From: Ramlibacter alkalitolerans
Lineage (GTDB): Bacteria > Pseudomonadota > Gammaproteobacteria > Burkholderiales > Burkholderiaceae_C
Direction: 5' to 3'
NCBI RefSeq assembly: GCF_016722765.1
Contig: NZ_JAEQND010000019.1
Location: 18,756 to 82,755, forward strand
Length of the DNA: 64,000 nucleotides
Under the pieces are notes generated by a model. The model was not told where the DNA came from and ran no database searches. It was given only the letters and a program-made list of their open reading frames with translations. Positions 53,031 through 62,493 of this stretch are shown piece after piece. Every line of letters starts with the position of its first letter. Within the stretch, counting starts at the first letter, position 1. The position numbers and the translations under genes were made by a program.

Positions 53031-56000
53031 CTATTGCGCAGGCGTGCCCGCGCTCCCGGTGGCTTCGCCCACCGGCGCCGTGCTGACCGGGGCGTCCGAG
53101 GACGCATCGGTGCTGGACGAAGCGGGCAGCGACGAACTGCCACCGGCCGCATTGCCGCTGACGGAGGTATTGCTCGCCGCGCTGCTGCTGGTGGAGGAAG
53201 CGCCGGTCGACGAACTGCCCGTCGACGAACTGCCGGTCGACGAACTGCTGGTCGACGAACTGCTGGTCGAGGCGTCGCCATCGTAGATGGGCGCAAGGCC
53301 GCCGGGGCGACTGCCGGCGCTCGCTGCCGTGCCGTCGTTGCGGTTCGCGCGCGGAGTGATCGCCGTCGTGTCGGGGCGGCTGCCGCTCGAAGTCGTGGCC
53401 GTCGTATCGCTGCGGCTGCCGCTGGCCGTCGTCGCCGTCGCATCGGTGCGGCTGCCGATCGCGGTCGTCGCCGTCGTGTCGCCGCGGCGGCTGCCCGACT
53501 GGGACCGGCCGAAGGCGCCATCGGATGCGCTGCCCGCGGCGCCCATGGCGCTGGTGCCGACGCCACTGTCCGCCAGTCCGGGCGTGGAGCTTGAGCCGGG
53601 CAGGCCGCCGCGAGCCGTCGCCTGCGACGGCCCACGCACCACGTCGGCCGGCAGGCTGGGATCGGGCGCATTGCGCGGCGTGGCGCCCGGCGTGCGGTAC
53701 ACCTGGGTGCCGGCGATGCTGTCGACCGGGCGGGCAGGCGCGGGCTGCTCCAGCGGGCGCGGGAAGGCGGGCACGCGCTGCGGCTGGTTGTCCACGAGCA
53801 CCGGTGCATCCGGGCTCACCGCAGGGGCCGGGGCCGGCAGCGGATCCGGCGGCGGCACGGCCGTCACCGATTGCGGCGGCGGCTCGAGCACCGGCGGGTC
53901 CAGCTTCACTTCGGGCAGCGCGGCCACTTCCGGCGCGTTCTCGGGCGAGGAGGGAATGTTGAAGACGCTGTTCCACCAGTCGCCCATGCGGTCCACCAGC
54001 GGCTTCTCCTGGTCCTTCATGCGCGGGGCGGCGAAGGCGGCCTTGGCGTCGACCAGGTTGGCGCGTGTGGACTGCTGCATGAAGTCGCCCACCATCAGCA
54101 GCGCGTTGTGGCCGCCCTGCCCCCAGTAGGAACTGCGCATGGTCACGCGGTTGTCGTTGAAGCCCACCCAGGCACCGGCCACGAGCTGCGGATGCATCAG
54201 GATGAACCAGCCGTCCGTGTTGTCCTGCGTGGTGCCGGTCTTGCCGGCCAGGTCGCCGGTGAGGCCGAAGCGGGCGCGCAGGCCCGCGGCGGTGCCGTAG
54301 TCGATCACGCCGCGCATCACGTCCAGCAGCGTCAGCGCCGCCTGGTTGTTCAACGCCGGCTCCGCTGCCTTGGGCGCGAAGCTTTCAAGCACGTTGTGGT
54401 CGCGGTCCTCCACCGCCGTCACGATCTGCGGCTCGATGTAGTTGCCGCCGTTGGCGATCGTGCCGAAGGACGTGACCATCTCCTTGAGCGTCACCGGGCT
54501 GGTGCCCAGCGCCAGCGAAGGCACTTCGTCCAGCTTGCTCTGGCGCACGCCCATCGCCCGGGCCAGGCTCGCCACCCGCGAGGCCCCCACCTGCTGCATC
54601 AGTTGCGCGGTGATCGTGTTCATCGACCGGGCGAGGCCGTCGCGCAGCGTCACCGGCTGGCCGGAGGGCGGGCCGTCGACGTCGGTCGGGCGCCAGACCT
54701 TGTTCCGGTCGATCTGGATCTCCACCGCCTGGTCCATCAGCGTCTCGTTCGGCTGGTGGCCCATCTCGAAGGCCGCACCGTAGACGAAGGGCTTGAAGGT
54801 GGATCCGGGCTGGCGCCGGGCCTGCGAGACGTGGTCGAACTTGTCCTGCTCGAAGTCGCGGCTGCCCACCCAGGCCTTGACGGCGCCGGTCTGCGGCTCC
54901 AGCGCCATGAAGCCGGCCTGCAGCCGGGTCTTGTCGCGGCGCAGCGCGCGCATGAATTCCGCGTTCGCCTGCAGGTCCTTGAGCGCCTGCTCCTCGCTCT
55001 GCCCCTGCTCGCGCGCCGCCTTGTATTCCTCGGAGTCCTTGATCCAGGCCTTCACCAGGTTGGGGTTGCTGTTCCAGAAGTACTCGAAGGGCGCGTACTT
55101 GCCGTGCGCGGCCACGTAGTTGTTCGGGTCGGTGCCCAGGGCGACCAGGCCGCTGCGGCTCCACTCGACGTCCGCCACCGCCTGCAGGGCCTGCGCCTGG
55201 CGCTCCACCGCCTTGGTCGCCATCTCCTGCAGCCGCGAATCGATGGTCGTCTTCACCACCAGGCCGTCGGCGTAGATGTTGTAGTCATGCTGGTCGGCCC
55301 ACTCGGTCAGCCAGCGGCGCAGGTAGCGCGCCAAGTGGGGCGCCGCGTTCTCGGTGTCGGGCACGCGCTCGAAATCGAGCTTCATCGGCTGGCCCTTGAG
55401 CTGTTCGTAGCGCGCCTCCTCCAGCTTGCCTTCCTTGACCATCATGGCCAGCACCGTGTTGCGGCGCTGCACCGCGCGCTCGGGGTTCATCACGGGGTTG
55501 TAGTAGGCCGTGCCCTTGAGCATGCCGATCAGCGTCGCCGCTTCCAGCTCGTTGAGGTTCTTGGCGGACTTGTCGAAGTAGGTCCGCGCGGCCATCTCGA
55601 TGCCCCAGGCGTTGTACAGGAAGGAGACCGAGTTCAGGTAGGTCTCAAGGATCTCGTCCTTGCTGTAAACCGCCTCGATCTTCAGGGCCGTGATCGCTTC
55701 CTTGAGCTTGCGCGTGACGGTCTGCTCGCGCCCGATCTGCTCGGGGTACAGGTTGCGCGCGAGCTGCTGCGTGATGGTGGAGCCGCCTTCGACGTCGCCG
55801 GTGAGGGTGTTCATCACCGCCTTGGCGGTGCGCGCAACGTCGATGCCATGGTGGTCGTAGAAGCGCTTGTCCTCGGTGGCGAGCAGCGCCTGCGTGACCT
55901 TGGGCGAGATGTCCGCCAGCTTCACCCAGTCGCGGTTGGCGCGCTTGAACACCGCCAGTTCCGTGCCGTCGGCCGACAGCACCACCGACGGCGATTCCTG

Positions 56001-56177
56001 CTTGGCCTTCCTGATGTCGCCGATGCTGGGCGTGAACGGGATCAGCGCCGCGGTGTACAGCATCACGGCCAGCGGCACGGCGAGCGCCGTGCGCCAGGGA
56101 TGCCGCCGGATCGCCTGCGCGATGCGCCGCGGGCCCGATGTCGCGCGGTTCGTGTCTCCCTCGTTCGCTCTCTTCAT
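53031..56177 (-). CDS. class A penicillin-binding protein (PBP1A-type) with long repetitive C-terminal tail
   Basis: 1048 residues. After a cytoplasmic start and one helix (LAVPLAVMLYTAALIPF, about 33-50), the glycosyltransferase domain carries catalytic E102 in ATEDKRFYDHHG and GGSTITQQLARNL. The transpeptidase domain has S459-T-F-K462 (GSTFKPF), S518-M-N520 and K646-T-G-T. Beyond about residue 745 the chain is disordered. Proline-rich stretches lead to four 12-residue repeats such as GSRSDTTATTSS, a serine/threonine region of SSSTG pentads, and a Ser/Ala-rich end. Such PBPs polymerise and cross-link peptidoglycan. The tail adds 300 residues and must lie in the periplasm. Confidence 0.93.
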   Translation of the reverse strand: MKRANEGDTNRATSGPRRIAQAIRRHPWRTALAVPLAVMLYTAALIPFTPSIGDIRKAKQESPSVVLSADGTELAVFKRANRDWVKLADISPKVTQALLATEDKRFYDHHGIDVARTAKAVMNTLTGDVEGGSTITQQLARNLYPEQIGREQTVTRKLKEAITALKIEAVYSKDEILETYLNSVSFLYNAWGIEMAARTYFDKSAKNLNELEAATLIGMLKGTAYYNPVMNPERAVQRRNTVLAMMVKEGKLEEARYEQLKGQPMKLDFERVPDTENAAPHLARYLRRWLTEWADQHDYNIYADGLVVKTTIDSRLQEMATKAVERQAQALQAVADVEWSRSGLVALGTDPNNYVAAHGKYAPFEYFWNSNPNLVKAWIKDSEEYKAAREQGQSEEQALKDLQANAEFMRALRRDKTRLQAGFMALEPQTGAVKAWVGSRDFEQDKFDHVSQARRQPGSTFKPFVYGAAFEMGHQPNETLMDQAVEIQIDRNKVWRPTDVDGPPSGQPVTLRDGLARSMNTITAQLMQQVGASRVASLARAMGVRQSKLDEVPSLALGTSPVTLKEMVTSFGTIANGGNYIEPQIVTAVEDRDHNVLESFAPKAAEPALNNQAALTLLDVMRGVIDYGTAAGLRARFGLTGDLAGKTGTTQDNTDGWFILMHPQLVAGAWVGFNDNRVTMRSSYWGQGGHNALLMVGDFMQQSTRANLVDAKAAFAAPRMKDQEKPLVDRMGDWWNSVFNIPSSPENAPEVAALPEVKLDPPVLEPPPQSVTAVPPPDPLPAPAPAVSPDAPVLVDNQPQRVPAFPRPLEQPAPARPVDSIAGTQVYRTPGATPRNAPDPSLPADVVRGPSQATARGGLPGSSSTPGLADSGVGTSAMGAAGSASDGAFGRSQSGSRRGDTTATTAIGSRTDATATTASGSRSDTTATTSSGSRPDTTAITPRANRNDGTAASAGSRPGGLAPIYDGDASTSSSSTSSSSTGSSSTGSSSTGASSTSSSAASNTSVSGNAAGGSSSLPASSSTDASSDAPVSTAPVGEATGSAGTPAQ
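53206..53265. repeat. 15-base tandem repeat inside the PBP gene
   Basis: Four consecutive copies of GTCGACGAACTGCCC or near-identical forms (last two bases vary) begin at 53206, 53221, 53236 and 53251. On the coding (minus) strand they specify SSSTG-type pentapeptides. Copy number could change without a frameshift because the unit is a multiple of three. Confidence 0.9.
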
Positions 56178-56406
56178 GTCCGTGTTCCTCGTAAGGTGCA
56201 GGAATTAGGGCGGGCGAGCGGTGGCCCGACTGTAGGACGGTTGCGCATGGCAAAGGTGGCTTTGCCGCGTATCCATGACCCGCGCGGATGACGCGACGCA
56301 AGCGGCTGTCGCCGCCGGCGTACGGCCGTGCCCGGAGCCGTCCGACGGCGCTTCGCGCCCGGTGTCACTGCCGGCGGCAGGCGGCGCGGCGCAAGATGCG
56401 CGGCCT

Positions 56407-56712
56407 ATGCAGCACGACGCCCAGCCCACCTCGTTCATCGCCCGCCTGTTCGGCGGCGCCCCCGCTCCCCGGCGCGTGACACGCTGGTCGGCGGCGCAGG
56501 TGCGCCAGGGCACCACCCGCGAATTCCCGTGCGGCGGCCGCATGACGGTGCACTGCCGCGACGGCGAAGCGTGGATCACGCACGATGGCGACCCGCGCGA
56601 CGTGGTGCTGCAGGCGCCGCAGAGCTACACCGCGGACCGCAGCGGCCGCATGACGCTGCATGCCCTCAAGGGCAACTGCGTGGTGGAGTTCGAGGAAGAG
56701 GTTGAGCGTTGA
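56407..56712 (+). CDS. DUF2917-domain protein
   Basis: 101 residues from ATG 56407; longer starts in the same frame back to 56275 are unlikely because the added sequence is non-conserved. The domain covers RVTRWSAAQVRQGTTREF, GGRMTVHCRDGEAWITHDGD, VVLQAPQSYTADRS and KGNCVVEFE. This is a small cupin-like beta fold found in Burkholderiales. The family has no established function. It is divergent from the PBP gene (229 bases between starts, no clear regulatory motif) and convergent with the response regulator gene. Confidence 0.82.
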   Translation: MQHDAQPTSFIARLFGGAPAPRRVTRWSAAQVRQGTTREFPCGGRMTVHCRDGEAWITHDGDPRDVVLQAPQSYTADRSGRMTLHALKGNCVVEFEEEVER

Positions 56713-56772
56713 GCGTTGGGCGGTGAGCGTGAACTGCCCCCACGCTCGACGCCCAACGCCCGACGCTCAACT
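56704..56772. terminator. imperfect long inverted repeat between convergent genes
   Basis: GAGCGTTGAGCGTTGGGCGG continuing to GTGAGCGTG (56704-56731) pairs with CACGCTCGACGCCCAACGCC to CGCTC (56740-56767), with about four mismatches. It separates convergent genes and may stop transcription from both sides, though no long T-run follows. Confidence 0.45.
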
Positions 56773-57408
56773 CAGGGGATCCGTCAGCCCGTGCTTGAGC
56801 GCGTAGCGCACCAGCTCGGTCTGGTTGCTCAGTCCCAGCTTCTGCATCAGGTTCGCCTTGTGGGTGCTGACCGTCTTGACGGACAGGTTCAGCTTGTGGG
56901 CGATATCGGACACCGCCTCACCTCCCACCAGCAGCCGGAACACCTCGAACTCGCGGTCCGACAGGCTCTCGTGCGGCAGCGTGTCCCCGCCCGGCATGGC
57001 ACCCAGGGCGAGCTGCTCCGCGACTTCCGCGCTGATGTAGGCGCCGCCGCCGGCGATCTTGCGGATCGCCTGCTGCAGCTGCGCCGGCGCGCTCTCCTTG
57101 GTGAGGTAGCCGCTGGCCCCCGACTTGATGGCCCGCACGGCGTACTGCGTCTCCTGGTGCATGCTCAGCACGAGGATGCGCAGCTTCGGCTTCTCGGACT
57201 TGACCAGCTTGATCAGCTCCATGCCGCTGCGCCCGGGCATCGACAGGTCCAGCACCAGGATGTCGAACTCGAGCTCGCGCACCGCCTTCATCACCTCGGT
57301 GCCGTCGGCGGCCTCGCCGGCGACCTTCAGGTCCTCGGCGTCGCCCACGATGCGCTTGAGCCCTTCGCGAACGATCGCATGGTCATCCGCGATCACGATC
57401 CTGATCAT
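56767..57408 (-). CDS. NarL/UvrY-family response regulator
   Basis: 213 residues from ATG 57408, overlapping the kinase stop by 4 bases. Receiver motifs: IADDHAIVREGL (D8, D9), phospho-Asp54 in LVLDLSMPG, Ser in LSMHQ and Lys in YLTKESAPAQLQQAI. LuxR-type helix-turn-helix LSDREFEVFRLLVGGEAVSD and LNLSVKTVSTHKANLMQKL at about 145-205. It is the output half of a complete pair with the kinase upstream. Targets are unknown. Confidence 0.95.
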   Translation of the reverse strand: MIRIVIADDHAIVREGLKRIVGDAEDLKVAGEAADGTEVMKAVRELEFDILVLDLSMPGRSGMELIKLVKSEKPKLRILVLSMHQETQYAVRAIKSGASGYLTKESAPAQLQQAIRKIAGGGAYISAEVAEQLALGAMPGGDTLPHESLSDREFEVFRLLVGGEAVSDIAHKLNLSVKTVSTHKANLMQKLGLSNQTELVRYALKHGLTDPLS

Positions 57409-58460
57409 GCGTCGACCTTGACGGTGGGGATCTTCGCCTCGACCCGGGTGCCGGCGCCGGGGCTGCTGTCGACCCGCAGCTCGCCGCGCATCAGCTGTGC
57501 GCGTTCGCGCAGGCCCACCAGCCCCAGCGATTGCGGCTTGCGCGGATCGGAGGGCCGGAAGCCGATGCCGTCGTCCTGCACCCGCAGCAGCAGGTAGTCG
57601 CCGTGGGTGCGGATCTCCACTTCCACCTGCCGGGCCTCGGCGTGCTTGGCCGCGTTCTGCAGCGCCTCCTGCACGATGCGGAAGACGCCGGTGGCGAACG
57701 GCTCCTCGAGTTCGAGTTCCTCGTCGACGATCAGCTCGCACGGAACGCTGGTGCGCTGGGTGAAGTTCTGCACCACCCATTCCAGCGCCGGCACGAGCCC
57801 GAGGTCGTCGAGCACCAGCGGGCGCAGGTCGGCGGCGATGCGGCGCGTGGAGGCGACGCAGGTATCCAGCATCGAGAGCATCGTGGCGATCTTGCCCTGC
57901 GCCTCCGGGTCGCCGGGGACATGGTCCCGCAGCCAGATCGCGTCCATCTTGGCCGCCGTGAGCGACTGCGCGAGTTCGTCGTGCAGCTCGCGGGCGATGC
58001 GGGACTTCTCCTGCTCGCGCACGCCGGCCGATTCGGCGGCGAAGGCGGCCAGTTCGTCGCGGGCGCGCACCCGCTCGGTGATGTCGCGCAGGATCACCGT
58101 ATAGAGCTTGCCTTCCGGGGTGTTCAGCTGCGAGATCGAGGCCTCGATGGGGAACTCGTCGCCGTTCTTGCGGCGGCCATACAGCACGGTGTTGTCGCCC
58201 ATGCGGCGGGAGGTCGTGCCGGTGGCGCCGAAGCGGCGCACCTGCTGCGAGTGCAGCCGGTGGTAGCGGGAGGGGATCAGCATTTCCAGCGACTGCCCGA
58301 GCGCTTCTTCCGCCGACCAGCCGAAGATCTTTTCGGCGGCCTTGTTGTAAAGCACCACCCGCTGCGTGTCGTCGCAGCTGATGATGCCGTCCATGGCGGA
58401 TTCGAGCAACCCGGAGAGGCGCTGGGCGGCATTGGCATCGGAAAGGAGCGAAAGGGTCAC
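57405..58460 (-). CDS. PAS-domain sensor histidine kinase (NarX/HisKA_3 type), soluble
   Basis: 351 residues, no membrane helices. One PAS domain at 15-125 (MDGIISCDDTQRVVLYNKAA, IFGWSAEEALGQS, RRKNGDEFPIEASIS) is followed by ITERVRARDE. The H-box SRIARELHDELAQSLTAAK holds phospho-acceptor His160. The ATPase domain has RIVQEALQNAAKHA, VQDDGIGF and GLVGLRERAQLMRGEL. It would sense an internal signal through PAS, possibly redox or a small ligand, and phosphorylate the adjacent NarL-type regulator. The genes overlap by 4 bases. Confidence 0.94.
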   Translation of the reverse strand: MTLSLLSDANAAQRLSGLLESAMDGIISCDDTQRVVLYNKAAEKIFGWSAEEALGQSLEMLIPSRYHRLHSQQVRRFGATGTTSRRMGDNTVLYGRRKNGDEFPIEASISQLNTPEGKLYTVILRDITERVRARDELAAFAAESAGVREQEKSRIARELHDELAQSLTAAKMDAIWLRDHVPGDPEAQGKIATMLSMLDTCVASTRRIAADLRPLVLDDLGLVPALEWVVQNFTQRTSVPCELIVDEELELEEPFATGVFRIVQEALQNAAKHAEARQVEVEIRTHGDYLLLRVQDDGIGFRPSDPRKPQSLGLVGLRERAQLMRGELRVDSSPGAGTRVEAKIPTVKVDA

Positions 58461-58721
58461 TGAAGATCACCTGTCATGACATCCAAATTACAGCACAACC
58501 CGGCCATTTGACCTCGGCGGGCGCGGAACGCGCCGAGGGTCCCTGCGCTTGACGCCGGCGCGAAATGCGCTAGGACCTGCGGCCGTCGTTGGCATGCCAA
58601 CGATGTGACGAGGGCCCGCGCGTGCGGCAGTGGTCCTACATGCCAGCCCGCACGGCCCTGACATCGCGCGCGGAACCCGCGTTCCAGACTGGGCTCCAAC
58701 CCGGACTTTGTTCCCCCTACA

Positions 58722-59471
58722 GTGTTGGCCATCGAAGACCCCCTCACCCAAACCTCCGGTGCCACGCCCGCCGTCGCCGTCGACAGCTCGCCGCAGCGCC
58801 TGCGCAGCCTGGCGCGCGCGGCGCAGCACGACATACTGCGGCGCCTGACGCCGCCGCTGCGCCACGACATGGTGGTGCACCTGCAGTCGCTGGGCATGAT
58901 GGCCGAGGCGCTGAGCGCGCGCATGGACCGCGGCGCCGTCGCCCCGGAAGACCTCCAGTCGTCCGTCTCCAAGCTCAACCGCCTGTCGCGCCAGGCGGTG
59001 GCGCGCTGCCTGGAGGTGTGCACGTGGATGGAACCGGGCGAGGACGACAACATCGGCCTGCGCGAAGGGGTGTCCGAAGTCGTGCGCCTGCTGTCCACCA
59101 GCCTGAACTTCCGCGGCTTCGACCTGCGCCCGGAGATGGCCGAAGGCGAATTCGAGGTGTCCCGCAGCGCCGTGCGCTTCCTGCTTGCGGCCGCCATCCT
59201 GACGCTGGCGGACGCCGCCCCCGGGCCCGGCGAGATCGCGGTGCGCACCGAGGCCTCATCGCCGCACGGCGTGATCGCGGTGGAATACCAGCCGCAGCCC
59301 GAAGGCACCTTCACGCAGCTGCACGAATCGGGCGAGGCACCGCTGTCGTGGCCGGAAGTGCAGGCGCTCGCCACGCAGCACCGGGTGGAACTCGTGCGCC
59401 ACCGGCAGACGATCGTGCTGCGCCTGCCGCGCGCGGTGGTCACGACGCCGCTGAAGATGGTTCCGGTGTGA
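58722..59471 (+). CDS. histidine-kinase-like protein with degenerate catalytic motifs
   Basis: 249 residues from GTG 58722 or TTG 58725. A helical segment LTPPLRHDMVVHLQSLGMMA (about 45-64) resembles a dimerisation helix with a His-Asp pair. QSSVSKLNRLSRQAVARCLE follows, then a domain (about 100-235) in which SAVRFLLAAAILTLADAAPG aligns with the N-box region and ends TIVLRLPRA, as ATPase domains do. No DxGxG or GxGxG box is present, so ATP binding is doubtful. It overlaps the 3' end of the convergent GGDEF-EAL gene by 32 bases. It may be a scaffold or phosphotransfer partner; family not recognised. Confidence 0.7.
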   Translation: MLAIEDPLTQTSGATPAVAVDSSPQRLRSLARAAQHDILRRLTPPLRHDMVVHLQSLGMMAEALSARMDRGAVAPEDLQSSVSKLNRLSRQAVARCLEVCTWMEPGEDDNIGLREGVSEVVRLLSTSLNFRGFDLRPEMAEGEFEVSRSAVRFLLAAAILTLADAAPGPGEIAVRTEASSPHGVIAVEYQPQPEGTFTQLHESGEAPLSWPEVQALATQHRVELVRHRQTIVLRLPRAVVTTPLKMVPV

Positions 59472-61917
59472 TCCCGGCTTCGCCCTCGACGCGGGCGATG
59501 AAGGCCTCCAGCTCCTCGATCGGCAGCGGCTTGCAGAACAGGTAGCCCTGGTAGCGGTGGCAGCCCTGGCGCGCCAGGAACTGGCGCTGCTCCTCGGTTT
59601 CCACCCCCTCCGCGATCACGTCCAGGCCGAGGTTGCGGCACAGGCCGATGATCGTGCCGGCGATCGCCGCGTCGTTGCCGTCGGTGAGGATGTCCTTCAC
59701 GAAGCCGCGGTCGATCTTGAGTTCGTCGATCGGCAGCCGCTTCAGATAGGACAGCGAGGAATACCCGATCCCGAAGTCGTCGACCGACAGCCGCACCCCC
59801 ATTTCCTTGAGGTTGCGCATCTTGGCAATCACCGACTCCAGGTTGTCCGCCAGCAGGCTTTCGGTGAGTTCCAGCTTGAGCTTGCCGGGTGGAACGCCGG
59901 CGCGCCGCACGCAGCTCATGACCTCGTCGATGAAATCCGGATGGCGGAACTGCCGCACGCTCACGTTGACCGCGATGCTCAGGTGCGCGCGATCGGGCCG
60001 GCGGGCCCACAGCGCGAGCTGGGCACAGGCGGCTTCCAGCACCCAGTGCCCGATCGGGATGATCAGCGAGGTTTCCTCGGCGGTCGGGATGAAGTGCTCC
60101 GGCTGCACCGGCCCGCGGCCGGGATGCTCCCAGCGCAGCAGGGCCTCGACGCCGGTCATGCGGCCGTCCATGCCCACCTGCGGCTGGTACTCGATGTTCA
60201 GGTGGTTGTCGCGCCAGGCGGAGCGCAGGTCCGCCGCCAGCGCCGCATTCTCGCTCGCCACCGCCTGCATCTCGGGGTCGAAGAAGCGCACCGCGTTGCG
60301 GCCCGCGGCCTTGGCCTGGTACATCGCCAGGTCGGCCTGCTTGAGCAGTTCGCTCACGCTGGAGGGCGCCTTGCCGAACAGCGTCACGCCGATGCTGCAG
60401 GTACTGTGGTGCAGGTAGCCGGGCAGCACGTAGGGCTCGCCCAGCGCCTGCAGGATGCGCTGGCTCACCACCTGGGCGGCGGTGAGCGGATCGAGCGGCT
60501 TTTCCGGCGTGTTCTCCAGCAGCACCACGAATTCGTCGCCGCCCAGGCGCGCCACCAGGTCGCCCTTGGCCACGCAATGGCGCAGCCGGCGCGCCACCTG
60601 CTGCAGCAGCAGGTCTCCCTTCTGGTGGCCCAGGGTGTCGTTGAGCACCTTGAAGTTGTCCAGGTCGATGAACATCAGCGCGCCGTCGCGACCCTGGACG
60701 TTGCGACCCACCGCCTCGTTCAGCCGGTCGAGCAGCATCTGGCGGTTCGGCAGCTGCGTGAGCGGGTCGTAGAAGGCCAGGTACTGGATCTTCTCCTCGT
60801 CGCGCTTGCGCTCCGTGATGTCGCGGCCGACGGCGACCCAGTGCGTCAGGCGGCGCGTGTCGTCCCACACCGGCGACACGTCGAGGTCGACCCAGTACGG
60901 CTCGCCCCCCTTGGTGTAGTTGACCAGGTCGACCCGCACCCGCTCCCACTGCTCGAGGGCGGCGCGGATGCGATCGAGCTGGGCGCGCTCGGTGTTCGGC
61001 CCCTGCAGCAGGCGGGGCGACTGGCCGATCACCTCCTCGCGGGTGTAGCCGGTGCGCCGCTCGAAGGCCTCGTTGACGAACACGATGCGCGGGCCCGGGG
61101 CGCGGAACGGCGCGGCCTCGGTGATGATGACGATGTCGTTCAGGCGCGCGATGCTGCCTTCCAGCAGCATAAGGTGCTGCTGCGCCTGCCGCCGCGCCGA
61201 GACGTCGCGCAGGTGCAGCGCCAACCCGGCGCCGAAGGGAAAGCCGCGCAGCTCCAGCCAGTGGCTCACCTGCGCATCCATTTCCTCCAGTTCCAGCCCC
61301 TCGCCCTGTTCCAGCGCGTGCAGGAAGCGTTCCTCCAGCCGCAGGCGGGCGCGCTTCTGGAAGAAGCTCCAGATCTTGCGCCCCACCAGCGGCTCGCCGC
61401 CGGGCGTGAGCAGCTGCTCGGCCTGCACGTTGGCGTAGCTGATGCGGCCCTGGCGGTCGATCGTGGCGAAGGCTTCGGTCCCGCCCAGCGCGCCCCCCAT
61501 GCCGACGGTGTGGCGCATCAGCGTGCCGGGCTGGTAGCCGGCGGGCGCGATCTCCTGCACCACGCCTTCGGTGCCGATGATCTCCCCCTGCGCATCGCGC
61601 AGCGGCTGGCCCACGCAGCGCACCCAGGTGTGGCTGCCCTGCATGGAATTCAGTTGCACCTCGACGTCGAAGGGAGTGCCCTGCTCGCGGCAGGCCCGGA
61701 TGCGCGCCTCCAGCTCCGGGCGGTGTTCCTCGGCGTAATGGCTCATCGCGTCTGCGAAAGTCGGCGTGTAGCCGGGCGGCGCGCCGTGCAGGCGCGCGAG
61801 CTGCTCCGACCAGTACAGCCGGCCCTGGCGGGCATCGAAGCGCCAGAAGCCCAGGAACACGCAGCGTTCCACCAGTTCCAACAGATGCCCTGCGTTGTGC
61901 GCGATGACCGATTGCAT
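59440..61917 (-). CDS. PAS-GGDEF-EAL cyclic-di-GMP signalling protein
   Basis: 825 residues from ATG 61917, with AGGGA upstream. An N-terminal PAS/PAC-like region (FLGFWRFDARQGRLYWSEQL) and two more sensory domains (about 130-260, and 270-400 with GYTREEVIGQSPRLLQGPNT, a LOV-like RLLQG segment but lacking the NCRFLQ cysteine) precede the catalytic parts. GGDEF domain: G459-G-D-E-F463 intact. EAL domain: E591-A-L (GVEALLRWEHP), VDDFGIGYSSLSYLKRLPID, DRGFVKDI and VIAEGVETEEQ. The protein could make and degrade c-di-GMP. No membrane helices. Flanked by kinase-like genes and a receiver. Confidence 0.94.
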   Translation of the reverse strand: MQSVIAHNAGHLLELVERCVFLGFWRFDARQGRLYWSEQLARLHGAPPGYTPTFADAMSHYAEEHRPELEARIRACREQGTPFDVEVQLNSMQGSHTWVRCVGQPLRDAQGEIIGTEGVVQEIAPAGYQPGTLMRHTVGMGGALGGTEAFATIDRQGRISYANVQAEQLLTPGGEPLVGRKIWSFFQKRARLRLEERFLHALEQGEGLELEEMDAQVSHWLELRGFPFGAGLALHLRDVSARRQAQQHLMLLEGSIARLNDIVIITEAAPFRAPGPRIVFVNEAFERRTGYTREEVIGQSPRLLQGPNTERAQLDRIRAALEQWERVRVDLVNYTKGGEPYWVDLDVSPVWDDTRRLTHWVAVGRDITERKRDEEKIQYLAFYDPLTQLPNRQMLLDRLNEAVGRNVQGRDGALMFIDLDNFKVLNDTLGHQKGDLLLQQVARRLRHCVAKGDLVARLGGDEFVVLLENTPEKPLDPLTAAQVVSQRILQALGEPYVLPGYLHHSTCSIGVTLFGKAPSSVSELLKQADLAMYQAKAAGRNAVRFFDPEMQAVASENAALAADLRSAWRDNHLNIEYQPQVGMDGRMTGVEALLRWEHPGRGPVQPEHFIPTAEETSLIIPIGHWVLEAACAQLALWARRPDRAHLSIAVNVSVRQFRHPDFIDEVMSCVRRAGVPPGKLKLELTESLLADNLESVIAKMRNLKEMGVRLSVDDFGIGYSSLSYLKRLPIDELKIDRGFVKDILTDGNDAAIAGTIIGLCRNLGLDVIAEGVETEEQRQFLARQGCHRYQGYLFCKPLPIEELEAFIARVEGEAGITPEPSSAAS

Positions 61918-62076
61918 TGAATTCCCTGTTGCGCATCTTACGGGCGCCCCGCGCAGCACGGGGCCGGGCGTAGGCACTCTCCTACATGCGCACGCGAGGC
62001 CCATCCGGACAAGCGATGTGGCTGAGCGCTTAGAGTGCCTTACGCCTTGACACCAACCCTTACCAACTTGCCCGCT

Positions 62077-62493
62077 GTGGAACTCGCAGTCTTCCTCGTC
62101 GAGGACAACCCGGAAATCCAGGAGAACCTCGTTGGCGCGTTGGAAGAACTCACCTGCGTCAAGGTGGTCGGCCGCAGCACGACCGAGGAAGGCGCGCTCG
62201 GCTGGCTCGCGCAGCACACCGGGTGGGACATGTTGATCGTCGACTTGTTCCTCAAGGGCGGCAGCGGCATGCGGCTGGTGCAGCGCGTCCAGCGCGCGCG
62301 CTCCGGCCAGAAGGTCATCATCTTCAGCAACTACGTGAACGCGAGCGTGCGCAAGCGCTGCGCCCAGCTGGGCGTGGACGCCGTGTTCGACAAGTCCACC
62401 GAAATCGACGCACTGGTGGACTACTGCTCCCACCTGTGCGGCGTCATGGGCACGCAGCCTGCACCCCTGCAGCCCACCGGAGATCCTCCATGA
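62077..62493 (+). CDS. stand-alone receiver-domain protein
   Basis: 138 residues if GTG 62077 is used; GTG 62035 would add 14 residues with no family support. A single receiver domain: AVFLVEDNPEIQENLVGAL (acidic pair E/D), phospho-Asp in LIVDLFLKGGSG (about residue 55), VIIFSNYVNASVRKRC with the conserved Ser, and Lys in VFDKSTEIDAL. No output domain. It overlaps the next gene by 4 bases (ATGA), suggesting the two work together. The 117 bases between its upstream GTG and the divergent GGDEF-EAL start form a shared promoter region. Confidence 0.85.
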   Translation: MELAVFLVEDNPEIQENLVGALEELTCVKVVGRSTTEEGALGWLAQHTGWDMLIVDLFLKGGSGMRLVQRVQRARSGQKVIIFSNYVNASVRKRCAQLGVDAVFDKSTEIDALVDYCSHLCGVMGTQPAPLQPTGDPP

